A stretch of 64,000 nt of DNA from Xylona heveae TC161 (GCF_001619985.1 NW_017264201.1:930001-994000), one strand, 5' to 3'; shown: positions 11,033 to 24,600, counted from the stretch's first letter. A program made the numbers and translations. Notes: generated by a model not told the origin, from the sequence alone.

Positions 11033-12977
11033 CAGGTTTCTAATACCGCGCAATAGCTGATTTGCCCGCTCGACGAAACTTTACTCCATGAAGCGCCAAT
11101 CGCGATCAAGCTTGGCTGCTCAATTTTCTCAGTTTATTGCCATCGCAATGCTTACCTTTGGTTAAGCTCATTACATGCTTGACGATTCGACGTTCTTGTC
11201 ACAACATCGGCCAATTACGCTACGCTCGCTCTTCTCCTTGCTCATTAAGACCGTCAGACATGAAATGCGTTCCATTCTGCTGGACAGACTGGTGCATTCC
11301 TTATCAAGCCTCTGGTTTGTCCTCTTGCTTTCGCCGGCTTTCAACTATTCCGTTTCTTTTGCTTTTTCCAATTCCTTTTTCCAATTCCTTTTTCCATTTA
11401 TTCGCTTTCCTCGGCCAGTGATGGACGCTTTGACTTGTGCTTCAGCTAGCGTATCCGTTCTATTCGTACCCTTTGATCATTATTTTCCCCCATTCCGTTC
11501 CGCTTGAACTTTCCAATCAACTCACACTATTCCTTTCTCTCTTCGCAAACATTTCTTCTAAGTCCCAATTTATTCAATCTTTCTTTCTCTTCTTCATTAC
11601 TTCTCAAAGGCGTCTCCATTCGCTTTTTCTCTTTTCTTGCTTTCTCTCCACTTCTCAAATCTTCTTTTCCGCTTCCCTTCTCAACTTTTCTTTTTTACTT
11701 CTTTTCTTCTTTTGTTCTCCCTTTCCATTTTCGTTTCCACCTTTCCTACTTCAATTATTTCTGCCCACCGTTTCACTTTTACCCCGCCTTCTTCCTCATG
11801 TTTTCTATGCCCAGTCTTACCGTTTCGTTACCTGCGGAGTTCTGTTCCACATCCTTTGCCTACTGTTCTTTCTTTTTTTTTCTAATCTGCTAGCATTTGT
11901 AGCGCTTTGGCGCAATTCAGCGCTTCTATCTCTTCAATCTAAGCTAGTACTTCTCCCAGTCAATTTTTTATCAAATCTCAATTTGAGACCAATAAAGTTA
12001 CTACTTGGTTTAAGCTTTGCTTGCTTGCTTGCTTGTTTCCTTGGTTCTTACTTGCTACGCTACACATGTGGTATGGAAATGACATGATACGATACAGTTA
12101 CAACATCAAGAATATGAAAAGTGAGCTTTGATGTAATTTAATCTCGACGCCATCGGCCATTCGGGGTCCCATCTCATCGTATATGTCATACATGCAGGGG
12201 CAGTTGACGACAATAGATAAGATGGATACCAAGTACGAATAACTGTAAGGTGGATACGAAATAAGATAGGATAAGTGTAAGATAGTATCAAATCAGAGCG
12301 CCACAAGACCCTGCGTAAAAAAGCCAGGAAATGGCGCGAAACGGAGAAATGTTACGAGATAAAATCATAATATGATTGGCGCCCCTTTTAAACGGCAATG
12401 CAGATGTGTCATATAAATAAACATCGCTACATCCATTTAGGGTGCTGTAAGAATGGCTCTTGCGAAGATGAGATATATGGGAGAAAAGAAAAAGTAAGAA
12501 CTAAAATAAAGAAAAGTGAAGAAAGGAATCCCTGTAAGGAAATGACAATGCAGTAAGACTAGAAATGTCTCTCCGCATCCATCCGGTTTGACAACAAGTA
12601 ATGGTTCAAAGGGGACAGAGGATGAAAAGGGCAAAATAATATAAACATAAAAAAAAAAGTTTAAAAAAAATATTGCAACCCATCTGCGCCACCTCGCATG
12701 ATATGCTAAAGAATTTTAAAGGACAGCGAGAGTAGCTGTAACAGAAATGCAAGATATGTATCGATGATTGATGCGCCCGGTGTGGAATAGAAGAGAAAGA
12801 TTTTAATAACCGTGCCAGTTCGCGAAGATGAATTGAGGAATCGATGCGATGCTAGACAACCGGCATAGCCGTTGTAGCGACGATGAGATGGCGATAAGAT
12901 GATGACAACGGAAAGAATCTCCGGTCAAAATTGAGGTGGAGAGCAAGGTTGTGTTCGGAGGGAAGAAGACAAAACAT
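11033..12977. other. Intergenic region between two convergent genes
   Basis: Both neighbours end here, so this should be 3' flanking DNA, yet it is almost 2 kb long. It holds a 560 bp pyrimidine tract (separate entry), a TTGC tetranucleotide run near 12018, and an AT-rich stretch with A-runs near 12650. The long ORFs in the pyrimidine tract are compositional artefacts. Confidence 0.5.
11320..11885 (+). repeat. Long pyrimidine (C/T) tract
   Basis: The plus strand is overwhelmingly C and T for about 560 bp (TTTTCC, CTTTCTTTTC and similar motifs, no fixed unit). This produces long Phe/Leu/Ser frames in all three plus frames. In filamentous fungi such tracts usually mark promoters, but no gene starts downstream on the plus strand, and the next gene runs the other way. 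Confidence 0.7.
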
Positions 12978-15900
12978 CTAAGGCCTGGGGCCTCTCTTCT
13001 TTGGCCGAATAAACGGATCGACTTCCTTGCGGCGCTTGGGCGGAGGTGGACCGCGAATAGGGTTCGGCATGGGTCTATTTTGCCCGGGATCAGGTGCAGG
13101 TTCAGGGGCTGAACTCACAGGTCTCGGTGGCAGAGGATGAGTTCCGGCAGGGACAGGTTTGCTTGGAAGGTTCTGAGGCGTATTTTCAATTCGAGATTTT
13201 GACTTGACCTTTGGACAAATTAGCTCATTCATAGAATAATTACCTGAATACAAACTTACGTCTCCTGGCTTCACAGCAGGCAAGTCCGTTGGCGGCGATG
13301 GTTCACGAGGTCGCTTTCCAAACCCCTTTGGTGCAACGGGCGGCTTCTTAGGCAGTCCATCCTCCAGCGGAGGCGTACGTCTGGTGACATTGATAGAAGG
13401 AATCTTGGAATCATGTTCTCCAAGTTGCCGGGCTCGCTGCTTGTCCTGGAATTCTTGTTGCTTCCTATAATGCGCGTCCTCTTTGTCCTGGAGCCGTTTG
13501 CGGTCTCTGGCAGGTAGAGCATTTGGGTTAGGGCAGGTATTGGTGACATGACCAAAGGCGCCGCATTGGAGACAACGAACAGCCTTGCAATGAATTCTAG
13601 TATGAGAAGTGTCGCCACAGCGGAAGCAATGGCTCGTGCCGGCATCCGTTTGAGCAGACTCATCATGACTCTTGCTGCCTGGCGTGCTGGTACCACTTGT
13701 ACCAAGGGTTATTTTCTTGTCGGCGGGGTTGAGAAGAGCGCCCGATGGTGCGGACAGCGCCTTTTGAGGAGCGTTTGTAGTTCCCATGTCTGCCGACTTT
13801 TTCTTCTTCTTTGGAGCCGGAGGTTTGGCCGTGGTTGCCTCTGAGGACTTTTTCGAATCACGTCTCTGAGGCGCAGGGGGTTGCACAGGAAATTCAGGTT
13901 CAGAAGGAGTTGCAGAGCCGGCAGTCGGCGCATCTGGCATTTCGATATCAGAGTCGCCTCCGAAGCCATTGCTGTAGTTCAAAGTCTCTCCGCTGGCCGA
14001 AGGCCTAGCGAGCATCTTTTTCAAATCACCGGAGGTGTAGAGTCCTCTGCTTTGCGCATCCGTGATAAGACCCGCCCAGAACTCGCCATGGACCAAAGAC
14101 TGTGAATTTCCCAACACCCACAAGGAGCACTTTGCACGAGTAAGACCGACGTTCATACGACGAATATCCGCCAAGAAACCAATTCCGCGACTGGAAGAAG
14201 CTCGCACGCAAGAAAAGATGATGACTTCACTCTCACGACCTTGGTAAGCATCGGTCGTGTTGAAATCAACACTAGACAGGATCGATTCGCCATATTTGGC
14301 GGCAAATCTCGTCTTGAGCTCTCGAAGCTGACTCTTATAAGGTGTGATGATGCCGACTTTTCCTTTAAAATCATAGCCTCGGAAATCGGTAATCAAGCGA
14401 TCAAACAACATTAAGGCAATATTGAGTTCGGCAACGTTAATGAGAGAGTGGCCTTTGGGTGCGCTCTGATGTTGTCCTTGCACATCGAAAAACCGATACG
14501 GCCCCAAAACGCCGCTTGCATGCCAAGGCTTTTGCCTGAGTTGATCCATTCCAGGTCCATCCAAGAGCTTTCCATCATAAAAGGCTTTGCTTGGGTACCG
14601 ACTAATATCCGGGTGCATACGGTATTGAGTATCCAGAAGGTGAACATCATTGGGATGATTGCCCTGCATCCGGACGAACAAGCTCTGCTCGTATTGGAAA
14701 CGAGCAGCCTCTCTCGATAGAACAGTAGGAGGAAGCTGCTTTGGATCTCCGACGAGGATACACTTAGAACAACCATACTTGAGCGGAATGAGCGCACTCA
14801 ACTCAATTGATTGGGCCGCCTCATCGATTATGACAGTCTCGAACTCAATGTTCAAGTTCTGAAACATGTCATGTCCACTACCACTGAGAGTTGCGCAGAT
14901 AACATCAGCTTGATCGAGAATTTCTTGCTGCACGCGTCTTCGGTTGATCTCTGCATCTCTTGCCGCAGTATTACCGCGGTCGCGGGCATTATCGAGCTGT
15001 GTACTGAGCATGGCCTTTTTGCGCTTCAAGAGCTCAAAGTTCCGCTGCTGCTCCGCCGCTTGCTCGCCTTTGGCGCGCGCCTCGTCAAGGATTGTCCGCA
15101 CCACGTTAAGCTCGTCAGATGTGGCCTTGTGTTCCATCATGATTTTGTGAATCTCGTCGCCAGGGTTGTTCTTATTGCCGTTTGCCAGGTTGAGCTTTGC
15201 ATTGACCAGCTCTTCCAAGGTGACGTCCATGACATTGGCATTTATCGCGTCGCTACGGCCGATACGGACAACTCGCAGGGGTTTGGGTTCTCCGTTCAAT
15301 GTCTTCACAGGCTCCTTTAAACGCATAACCAGCTCGTCCACAGCTGCGTTACTTGGTGCGCAGACTAATAGCTTCCTGGCTGGTGCACCTCCGCGAGGTC
15401 CGGGAAGATTGAGTCCATTGTTGAATTGTGGGCGAGAGATAGCCACACCCTTTTCCTCGAGGCTTGTTGTTAGTAGTGCTCCTGCGATAGCAACAATTGT
15501 CTTCGTCTTTCCCGATCCCGGTGGACCTTGAATAAGAGTAAATGCATCATTATCAACGGCTGATCGTACAGCCTTGGCTTGTGCCAGATTCAGTCCATAA
15601 ATGTCAAAGATGGACTTGAGCTGCTTTTCCGTATAATTGAGCAGCGGAGATGGCTTAGCTCTGATAATTTCATCGCAAAGATCGTAATACTGAAGACCAA
15701 GCAGAGCACCATACTCTCTTTCAAGCGGCGTGATCGAAGAAATCTTCACACCCCACAGTGTGACATTTGGAGCAAGAGAGCTGATGAGCGGGTTTCCAGG
15801 AACGACACGATAGGAGATTTCAATAATGTTCTTCTTCCGCGTCACTCTAAATACTCGAGCAAGACAGTGTGGTTGATCGTGTCCCTGGGTCGGTGATTTC

Positions 15901-18900
15901 GCTTTCGACATAAGAATAATATCCGCTTCGCCAATTCCAAGGTCTTTTCCATCAGCAACGGAAACAGTTGTACTGACCTCAATGAAAGAGTCTACGGACA
16001 GACGATTGGCAACTTTGATCTCAAAAGGTTTAAAGTTTCCCTCTTCCCTGGCTTTGAGGAAACCTTGCCATGCTTCCAACACAAGCAAAGGCTCAAAGAC
16101 CCGCTGATAATCGATCGGGGTTCTGAACGTATTCGAGACAAGACTGTAGTCGTGACGGTCAGAGCTAGGAGGGAAGTCTCCCTCGGCGAAGAAGTCCCAG
16201 CTAAGAATCGTTTTGTGAAGGGGCGAAAGGTCGGGCGCTAATCGAGCGCGCATGTCCTTTGCAGATCGAACCTGCCTCTTCTTCTTAACGGGTCCTTGGC
16301 GCTCCATCTGCTTCAGTGCATCGGCTTTGCTCCTCTCGTAGTCTTTGACAGCCGATGAAGATTTAGGTGCTTTTCCAAACAACTCTGCGTCCATTTCATC
16401 CATTTCAGAGTCCGATTCAGAGTCGGACGGTACCATCATGATCGAACCCTGTGGCGCATGGTCTTTACCTCTTACGCCAATGCCTCGAAGCCCTGAACCT
16501 TCCTCCGAGGTCTGCTCAGCGACACCGGTTGGCGGTAGGTTTTTCTTGACGCGAGCCAGTTCAGCGAGATCGCGGCGTTTCTTCGCTTCCTTCTCCTTTT
16601 CACGTCTTTCACGGAATGTCAATCCATCGGCGTCTCGTGAAGGTGCCCTGAGCGCAGGTACTCGCGCAGGCTGGTCTTTGAATTTTTGTAAAAGAGGGCG
16701 GGCTTTTTCGACCGACTTGGAAAGATCCAGTATATCGTCATTGAGAGTACTGGATCCGCCATACTCATCTTCGTCGCTGATATCGATGACGTCTCTGGGC
16801 GACTTGGCCTTTGCTCTCCAAGCCTCAAGATTGAGTGCCTCCTGCCTTGGTCCTCTGGGTCCAGTGACAGAAGGCGCAACGCCAGGCTGTGCCCATCCAG
16901 CCAATGTACTCTGCCTTTTGCTTTGCGCTGGAACGGACTTTGTGTCCTTGGTCGACGGCCGTTGCGGACCATGGTGACCTTCTAGTGCTCTGGAGAGCTC
17001 TGCTTTTGACTGAAGTGGGAGGACATTTCTGACCGACCCTCCAATGATACCACCGTCGATGTATGCGTATGTATCGTCTCCGATGGTCATTCCCCAATCA
17101 GCAAGACGACCGAGAATCTTTGTAAGGAGGGCCACCAGTGTGTTTGCAAGATACTCGTCTCTAAGTCTAAGCCATTTTGCCATCGAGTTCAAGGTCAGAA
17201 CTGGATGTTCCAGTAACTTCCTTCCCGCATTCTTCTCCCCGGATCCTTTAGCCTGGTCGCGCTCAATACTATCCGCCGAATCAATAGCGCTTGAGAATGC
17301 AGAGTACTGTTCAAAAAGCCTCTCAGCAAACTCCATCGTATCTCTGCAAAATTCCATCATCACCGATTTATCGTTGCCCCGCTGACTCCAGCTTTCGGTT
17401 CGCTCAAAAATTACTCTCAAAGCTTGCCACTGGTATTGCCAGAACATTTCAACTGATGTGACTTCTTCCGCGCCGTTCAACGTTTTACTGCGAAGCAATC
17501 CATCTTGCAAATTACAGAGGATGTCAATTACATCGGTGCAAGTCTTAAGCATCCGTGGAACAGAGGCAAATGTGCCTTTATTGGCAATACGTCGAATCGC
17601 CCAAGCCAGACAACTCATGGTGACGTCGAAGAAAGATTTCAGGAGATGGGCTATCGCCTCCTTTCTGCCAAATTGGGCGCTGACGGTCTTAATGAGTTCC
17701 AGAGCTGCATGGTAAGTATTTTCATCTGCAGAGAACAATGCAGAAATCAACGTGCTTGCGGTTTCTTTGTTTTTAAAAAGCTCGTCTAGATCGTCCGGAT
17801 CAAAGTCGTTTAGCTTTTCCAATATGCGAAAAACCCAGTGAGTAAGATGACTAAATGTGTCATTGAATCGGCTTTTCTCTTTAACCAGGGTTTGCTCCGT
17901 CCTGAGATTGAATTTCTCCAAACCAACCAGAGGCATGACTGCTCTCAGGGCGGCCTTGGCAAGAGGCATGTTATCTGACTCAAGGTTCTTAACAACAGCA
18001 TCCCATATGACATTCGAGTGCGAACTGCCCCCATGCTGTAATGCCTGTTCAGCCTCTAGGATCTCATGGTCCGCTTTTAAAGCTCGACATTCCAGCGATA
18101 AGGCGTTGCGAACGACATCCATGCAGGCTGAAGCTACATTTTGGCCCACATGTGATGATGAGCGCGCCACGGTCAGAATACCCCCGACGTAAGTGCTTGC
18201 CACTTCAAGGGTGTCAGAGACTACTATGCGACCAACGGAGCCAAAAACGGACTGATCTTCATTGAAATTACTCAGTGTTTGTACCAGTACTTGCACTCCC
18301 TTCTGATAGCAGTAGATCCTTGATGACTCAGGGAACTGGTCGGTCTGTAAACGATCAATCAGCTGCAAGACGATTGACCGACAGGCTGGAGGCTGGTTTG
18401 CTGGTTTGAGAGAAGCCATAAATGGCTCAATCCATGCCAGCATGTCATTAACCGCTGGGGTTACGGCGAGGTGGTCACCGCTGTCTTGCCGTAGTGTGCG
18501 GACGAGGTAGGGATTCGTAAAAATTTGCTCAACGACAGTGGACGGAGAGATAGCTCCCATGGAGTCCCAAAAGTCCTCTGGAGACTTTTCTAGTAAGAGA
18601 ACAATTGTCTGCAGAAGCGAGTGGAAGCCTGGTGTGTCGAACTGAAGATGCTCCAATGCCATTCGGCATACGTCAATATCCATAGCGCGCAGAGAATGAG
18701 TGATGAGATCCTTGTCAAGCTTATTTACGACAAGCTTCATCCCATCCCAGAGCCGTTTTATGAGATTAATGTCAATCTCTGGGCCAGCTGCTCGGGTCAA
18801 GACTCTGATAAGCTGCTCTCTGACCGCCCAGTCAAACTCATCGGAAGTGATGTTCCTCGTGAACTTGGACCAGGAGTTGACCGCCCACTGAAGCCTAAAG

Positions 18901-19764
18901 GGTTGAGGGTCGAATAGGAAACACGTCATTGCAGGAACGCAGTATCCGAGTTTGAGAGTGCGCTTGACCTGCATTAAGCGGAAGGGCTCATCGAAATATG
19001 ATTGAAGGAGGTCATCGTCAGTCAGGAACGCTTCACAACTCAAGGACTCAAAGATGGCGTGCATCGCAGTAGGGTGGAGAGCGCCCGGTCCGCGTTTCTC
19101 CGGAGGAGTAGCGAGCAAAGAAGACAGCGCGCTCGTCAAGCCCGCCTTTATCCGCTGAATATCCTTATCGTCAAAGATTTTGCAGAACTGAAGAACGTCT
19201 TGGTCATCATAATCACTGGTCAAGTCAGCGGCGAGATTTCCAAACGGCAAAATACCCGATTTTTGAAAGGAGACTCCATACTGTCTTAATCTCTCCATCA
19301 TTTGCTTTTTTCCCTTGTGATACTCGCGGATACATGTGTCACATCTCACCATCTGCCGATCCAATCCATCCCGCAAGTACTGCTGATAGTGTTGGATGCC
19401 TTCACCATCGTATGCAAGCAGCTGCAAGGACATGAAAACTGCGCCCCTCCGTTGCTCGGCTTCTCTGGCTCTATCAATAGCATTTCCGTTCTGCTGTTCG
19501 AAATTCGTCTCGTTCGGATCTTCGCCATCATCGCCACGCCTTTCGCAAAACCAGTGAACTTCATCTGGGAGAGCTTGCAGGCTTCTGTAAGGTAAGAGTA
19601 CGTTGTCAGTTTTATTCTTCTCTATTAAGCCAAACCACTATGGCCGCGGAAAAGCTGAAGCGGTTTGCTACAGGAAAATGGCGAGCACAAAGAAAGCGAA
19701 AGCTTGAAGACAACAAGCCAAATACAAAAGCTACTTACTCGACGCCGGCCACTAGCTCGGCCAT
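12978..19764 (-). CDS. sen1: Sen1/senataxin-type RNA-DNA helicase
   Basis: SF1B helicase that unwinds RNA:DNA hybrids in transcription termination and R-loop control, acting in the nucleus with RNA polymerase II. Exons: 19764-19739, 19584-13260, 13208-12978. The tiny first exon (MAELVAGVE) and a 154 nt intron restore the usual N-terminus (ALPDEVHWFCERR). The product is 2193 aa, close to yeast Sen1 (2231 aa). Residues 1 to about 800 form the helical Sen1 N-terminal domain. A disordered Lys/Arg/Asp linker follows, then the helicase core with Walker A GPPGSGKTKT at 1362-1371, the DEAA box starting at D1596, GDPKQLPP, DTQYRMHP, and the late motifs TTDAYQGRE and VGLTRAK. The C-terminus carries two CCHC zinc knuckles from C1995 (CFRCGDTSHTRIHC, CLQCGAFGHVTNTC) and a basic Pro-rich tail. 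The last intron is only 51 nt and stop-free, so its retention would add 17 residues. Confidence 0.97.
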
Positions 19765-20996
19765 GACAATTTATTATTTCCGTCAGGTGGTTGACACGCT
19801 CATTCGTCCATTTACAAGGGAGTAACAAGACATAAATCGGTTATTGGACTGGACCGAGCTTGAGAGCTTCTACCCTGTCACAACTCAATGCTCCCAGCTG
19901 ACCGTCAATTCGTCGTTCTACAGCCCTTTTTGACTTAACTCTCCAAGTGTATGTTTCGTAAAGGAAATCTTCTTATAGGCGTCCAGTCAAGGTGTCCCTC
20001 AAAGGTAGTATCCTCTATGACTCAAATAAACTTCCAACTGACGATCCCCGTGATCTATATCCTCAGCGCTGTGCAATGGTGTAAACGACCGTACGTAATC
20101 AGTCGGAAAAGTTCAACGAAGTCGTTGCCAAACAAATGTGTCCAAACAAACTGATGGTTGTTGTACGATCCCGTTCATTCGTTTAGTTGTTTACTTGATT
20201 GTTTGTTTACTCTCGTTCTATCCGGGCGTCGATTTCTGGTACACGAATATTCACTGTCAGGTATTCGAATATTTTCGTGCAATCGAAAAGAGGGTGACAG
20301 CTTGAGATTCACTCTCTAAGCTAGCTCGTTCGCGGGACGTTTCCGTGCCAGGTGCTGCAAGCTTTCCAACAAGTTCCGAAAAGTTTAGGGTGTCTGATCG
20401 ATCTGAAAAATGTATGACGGATCTGTATTGAACCTCCAAACGTCAGCTATCTCTGATAGTTTGACACTGCATTAGAGTCAGGAGGATAAGCAATCAAAGG
20501 TATTATGGCCTAGTTAACAAAGGGGGTATTTCACCAGATTGTATCCTTGTTCAGCAGGATTGAAATGAAAGGGTTAATCTTTGGCCTATGAAAAATAGTT
20601 CGGCCATTGGCCATGAGCCATAACGCTTGCAGAACCCAACACAAAAGCTGCAGAAGCATGAAGCATGAAAGGTTCACGGGTCAGAACTACCTTCAATTAC
20701 CGACGCATAGACCATTTGTTGCCCGGCGGTAAGGTGTGTCCACAGTAGAGTCGGAAGCAATGTGTGCACGAGGAAGCAGTGCCACTAGCTGTATTTAGCT
20801 TAAAGGCTGCGCTATGCGGGAAGGATAGAGTGTCTGAAAACAAAGCGCAAGGCTCAATCCACTTTACGCGAAAACTCGTCAGTCAACCGCGTAGCGCGTG
20901 CCTGCATTCGCGACTTTAGGCATGTCTTGCGGCGATAAACTTTCAGTGAAATTGGTTTATAAAGCTCTATGTCAGTTCTTATGACACCGGGTAACA
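19765..20996. other. Intergenic region upstream of sen1 and of the tRNA
   Basis: Contains the sen1 promoter/leader (about 19765-20000) and then AT-rich sequence with no credible ORF. TTG/TTT-rich short repeats occur near 20180. Nothing else recognised. Confidence 0.5.
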
Positions 20997-21106
20997 GGTC
21001 GGTTAGCTCAGTTGGTTAGAGCGTGGTGCTAATACCTTTGTCCTCTTGCTTTAGCAAGAGACTTCAGTTAACGCCAAGGTCGCGGGTTCGACCCCCGTAC
21101 TGACCA
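20997..21106 (+). tRNA. tRNA-Ile (anticodon AAT) with a 36 nt intron
   Basis: The acceptor stem pairs GGTCGGT with ACTGACC, followed by discriminator A. The D arm (GCTC...GAGC), anticodon stem (TGGTG/CGCCA), loop CTAATAA and T arm (GCGGG-TTCGACC-CCCGT) are all present. The intron occupies 21035-21070, directly after position 37 (the base 3' of the anticodon), the canonical place in nuclear tRNAs. It can fold into a hairpin (CTCTTGC...GCAAGAG). The mature tRNA is 74 nt before CCA addition. A- and B-box sequences are internal, and the gene lies in an otherwise empty interval. Confidence 0.97.
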
Positions 21107-21646
21107 CTTACCGGTGCTTTCTCTTTTTGCTTTTTAGTTTTTGGGTGGGAGGATTGGTTCAAGATTGATCATTACTTCTTTTTGTTTCTGGTACGAAGTA
21201 TATGACAAATATAGTCGAGTCATATCAACTGTTGCACATATGAGGCATCGATTGATCCTTTTTTTGGTGTTTCGAAGCAGGATTGGCAGCGTTGATTCTG
21301 AATTATCTAGAAGATGATATAAAATCACATTGAAAAAAGAATTCTTAAAACGAGATCTGGCGGGGGGGCACAAGGAAACGCCGGGTATGCTCATGATATT
21401 GAGAAGATATGAACGAAAATCGAGGTTCAGGGAAAGAAAAGATGGATCACGGAGGATCAAGACTAAGCAGGCTCATTGAAAAGGACGCAAAAGACACAGG
21501 AAATTTAGGACAAGGACAGAAGACTGAAGGAAAGAATCAGAAGACATTGTCTATATACACAAAATATGGAAAGGAAAAAATTTTAGAAAAAGACAGCAGG
21601 GTTTATAAAAAAAAAGGGACAACGATGGTATCAGTAAAAAGAGTCA
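21107..21646. other. Intergenic region between tRNA-Ile and the flippase 3' end
   Basis: Starts with a T-rich stretch after the tRNA (TCTCTTTTTGCTTTTTAG) that would serve as a Pol III terminator. The rest is AG-rich on the plus strand and is probably the 3' UTR of the flippase gene. The 115-codon Lys-rich plus frame at 21409 is judged non-coding. Confidence 0.5.
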
Positions 21647-24600
21647 TCATCGCGCATGAGGAATCGCTGACTGCTGTGTTCCGCCATTATCACGGTTTCC
21701 ATCTACGCCAGTTTCGCTGTGCTCTGGCTGCGAATACTCCGACTCCATTCTCGTGAGCATGGCGGCAGAGGTAATGTCATTCGACGCCTCGAAACTGGGT
21801 CGCATTCGATCCATACTCATGCGAACTCTCTCATATGAGGGTCGGGAGGGACGCTCCACCGAAGTTCGCACCGGAGGGTCTAGTGATAAACGATGGCCGG
21901 TGTATTCTGTGCCATCGCTGCCGTTTTGACTTCGGGGGTTATGGGTAGTGCGAGTCGCCGCTACCGAGGGAGGATAAATCGGCCTTTCATCTTCATTCTG
22001 ATAAGCGTTGCCATTTATAGGTGCGGGCTTAGGTATTTCGTCCGAGGAAGCGGTGGACTCGCTGTTGGATTGGACAGTGTATGCCGACTTTTCATCAAGA
22101 TAGGCGAATTTCCCTTGCTTGACTTGCTCGCGAACAATGTCGACGTCGTAGGGCATGTAGAATTTCTGAACGATCTTGGCGCTGAATCTGGGTAACAGAC
22201 AGATAATGACAGAAAGGAAAGTGACAGCCCAGAATGTCGCTTGGCCAAAGACCTCGCTGGCAGCTCCGTAAAACGTCATGGTGGACGTGAAGGCTGAATA
22301 GACTCCTGTCCAGAACCACACGAGGAGGATACTGATTGACATGATGAGGAGAGTGAACCAGTCCCATCTGTATGTGTTCATGAGTAAATAGATGTTTGCT
22401 ACAACGACTGTTGCGCAGGCAACATAGATGCCTATGCGCTGTCTGTCATTAATATTTTGTCCGTTCGCGGTGACAAAATTGGCTGGTTTAAACATGAGAT
22501 ATCCCATGTAGAAGCAAATCACAGACTGGTAGATGCCATCAAGCATATACACCCTGCAGCAGATTAGCAACATGTTAAGTTAGACTCCGGGGAGAGACAG
22601 GACAGCAGTTTCTTACCAGAACTTTGTTTGTGTCCATTCCTTGCGTTGAATGCCACGACGGTAGAGCTGAGGGACAGCAAGAGAGACCTTGTCACTTACA
22701 TCTTGGTCGAGCACACCCAATAAGATGATTGGAATGGATGTGAAGGCCAAGTTGTACAGTAGAATGTACGTGTATTCAAAGAGATATGATCCGTCAAAAT
22801 TGTTGTAGATCATGTACCAGAATAACGTGAATGTCCAAACGATATTCTATGCATATATTAGGGACCCTTTAAGATCAACATGTAGGTTCATAGACGAGTA
22901 AGCTTACCTTGTAGAAAAAGTTGGCAATTGTCTCACCAATTCTGCGATATGACCAGCGGCCGTGAACAAGGACAAGTCGTTGCAGAAAGCGGAATTGACC
23001 AATGGCATAGTCGGACGACATGGCTGCCTGTCTACCCTCCTCACCGGCGATACCCACTCCGACGTCTGCCTCTTGTATCATTGCGACGTCATTGGCACCG
23101 TCTCCAATGGAGAGTGTCATAACATCAAGACCTCGTTTGACCATTTGAACGACAGCAGCTTTCTGGCTGGGGCTGACTCGGCAGCAAAGAACTGATTTGC
23201 ACTGCTTACAGAGCAAGAGGAATTGCTGCTTGTATTGCTCTTCCAGAACAACCTTGAGTGAATCACCATCGATAACAATGGCGTGAGTGGGACCAGGTGC
23301 GCCGTGATCCTTCTTAGCGGCAGCCAATTCGGCATCTGATCCTGTCATCCCAAATACACTCAGGTGTTTCTCCAATTCTGCTGACACTGCTTCTGGATTC
23401 CCAGCATCCGCCTTTACAACAATGAGATTCATGTCATTGTTAAGGAGGTTACAAGAAAATCCAATATTGATGGCAGTCTCGACCTTGTCTCCAGTGAGCA
23501 CCCAAAGCTTGATTCCCGCTTCTGCGAGCAGGGCAATCGTTTCAGGCACACCATCCTGAAGTCTGTCCTCGATGGCTGTTCCGCCGAGTAGCAGCAGCTG
23601 CCTTTCGATCTCATCTGAAATCTTCTCAAGCTTCTCCTCTCGATCTTGGACTGCAGCGGCAGCAACTTCATGCTTCTTGTTCCACGCGTAGTACTCGTCC
23701 TCATTCAGCTCCCTTTGCGCTACGCACAAAGTGCGAAGACCTTCTCGGGCAAACATCTCAAGATGTTGTTTGGTGCTTTCGCGCAACTCGGCCTGCTCGC
23801 CACGTCTCAGGCGAGACCAAATTATGCTGTCTGCGCCTTTGCAAAAGAGAACAATTTTCCCGTCAGGCATTCGAACAATAGCGCTCATACGCTTTCGCGA
23901 AGAGTTGAACTCTAACGTGTTGAGAATAGTATATGATCGCTCCTCGCCCATGATATTGAGCATGATCTCATCACCACGACGGCCGAGAACGGTAAAGCCA
24001 CAGTCACGAGCTGTGGCAACCAGGGCGGCCTCATCTGGGGACTGGGCCTTGAATTCAATCTTGGGGGGGTCACCGGGCGTTCGCTCTGTGACAACCGTGT
24101 GGCAGAGAGCAAGCGCGAGCATAAAGTGCTCGTTGGCACGACTTTGCTCCTCTCCATTTTCGCCTGCGAGGTGGGCAACGTAGTCTGGTGCAACAAAAGT
24201 GAGCTGATCATCGACTAGGTAGGGGTTGTCGTGCATCTTTCGAAGACCAGCCAACATCTGCACTCGATCTTGTGCAATCTGCTCGCGCATTCGCTCCCCC
24301 TCCTCTTCGACGTCGACTCCCTCTCGTTTGCGCATACCAGCCAAAGCCTCGGTGTAAGCCTCTCCATAAGGAACCCCATTGATAGTACATTTCTTGAACT
24401 CCATGACATTTTGCGTCAAAGTTCCTGTCTTGTCCGAGAAAATGTACTCGATCTGTCCGAGGTCGTCTGAGATATTCCACGACTTTGGCGTGCAAGGATA
24501 ATCAATCTTTTCGTAGTACATGAAAGTATCACTCCAAATGAAGAATGCCTGGGCCGTCTTGATAATTTCAAGGGTAATAAAGAGCGAAATCGGGACCAAG

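Noticed and set aside
11437-12087. 216-codon Phe/Leu-rich plus-strand frame that looks like a membrane protein
   Set aside because: It lies in the pyrimidine tract; all three plus frames are open and similarly biased, with no splice or domain support.
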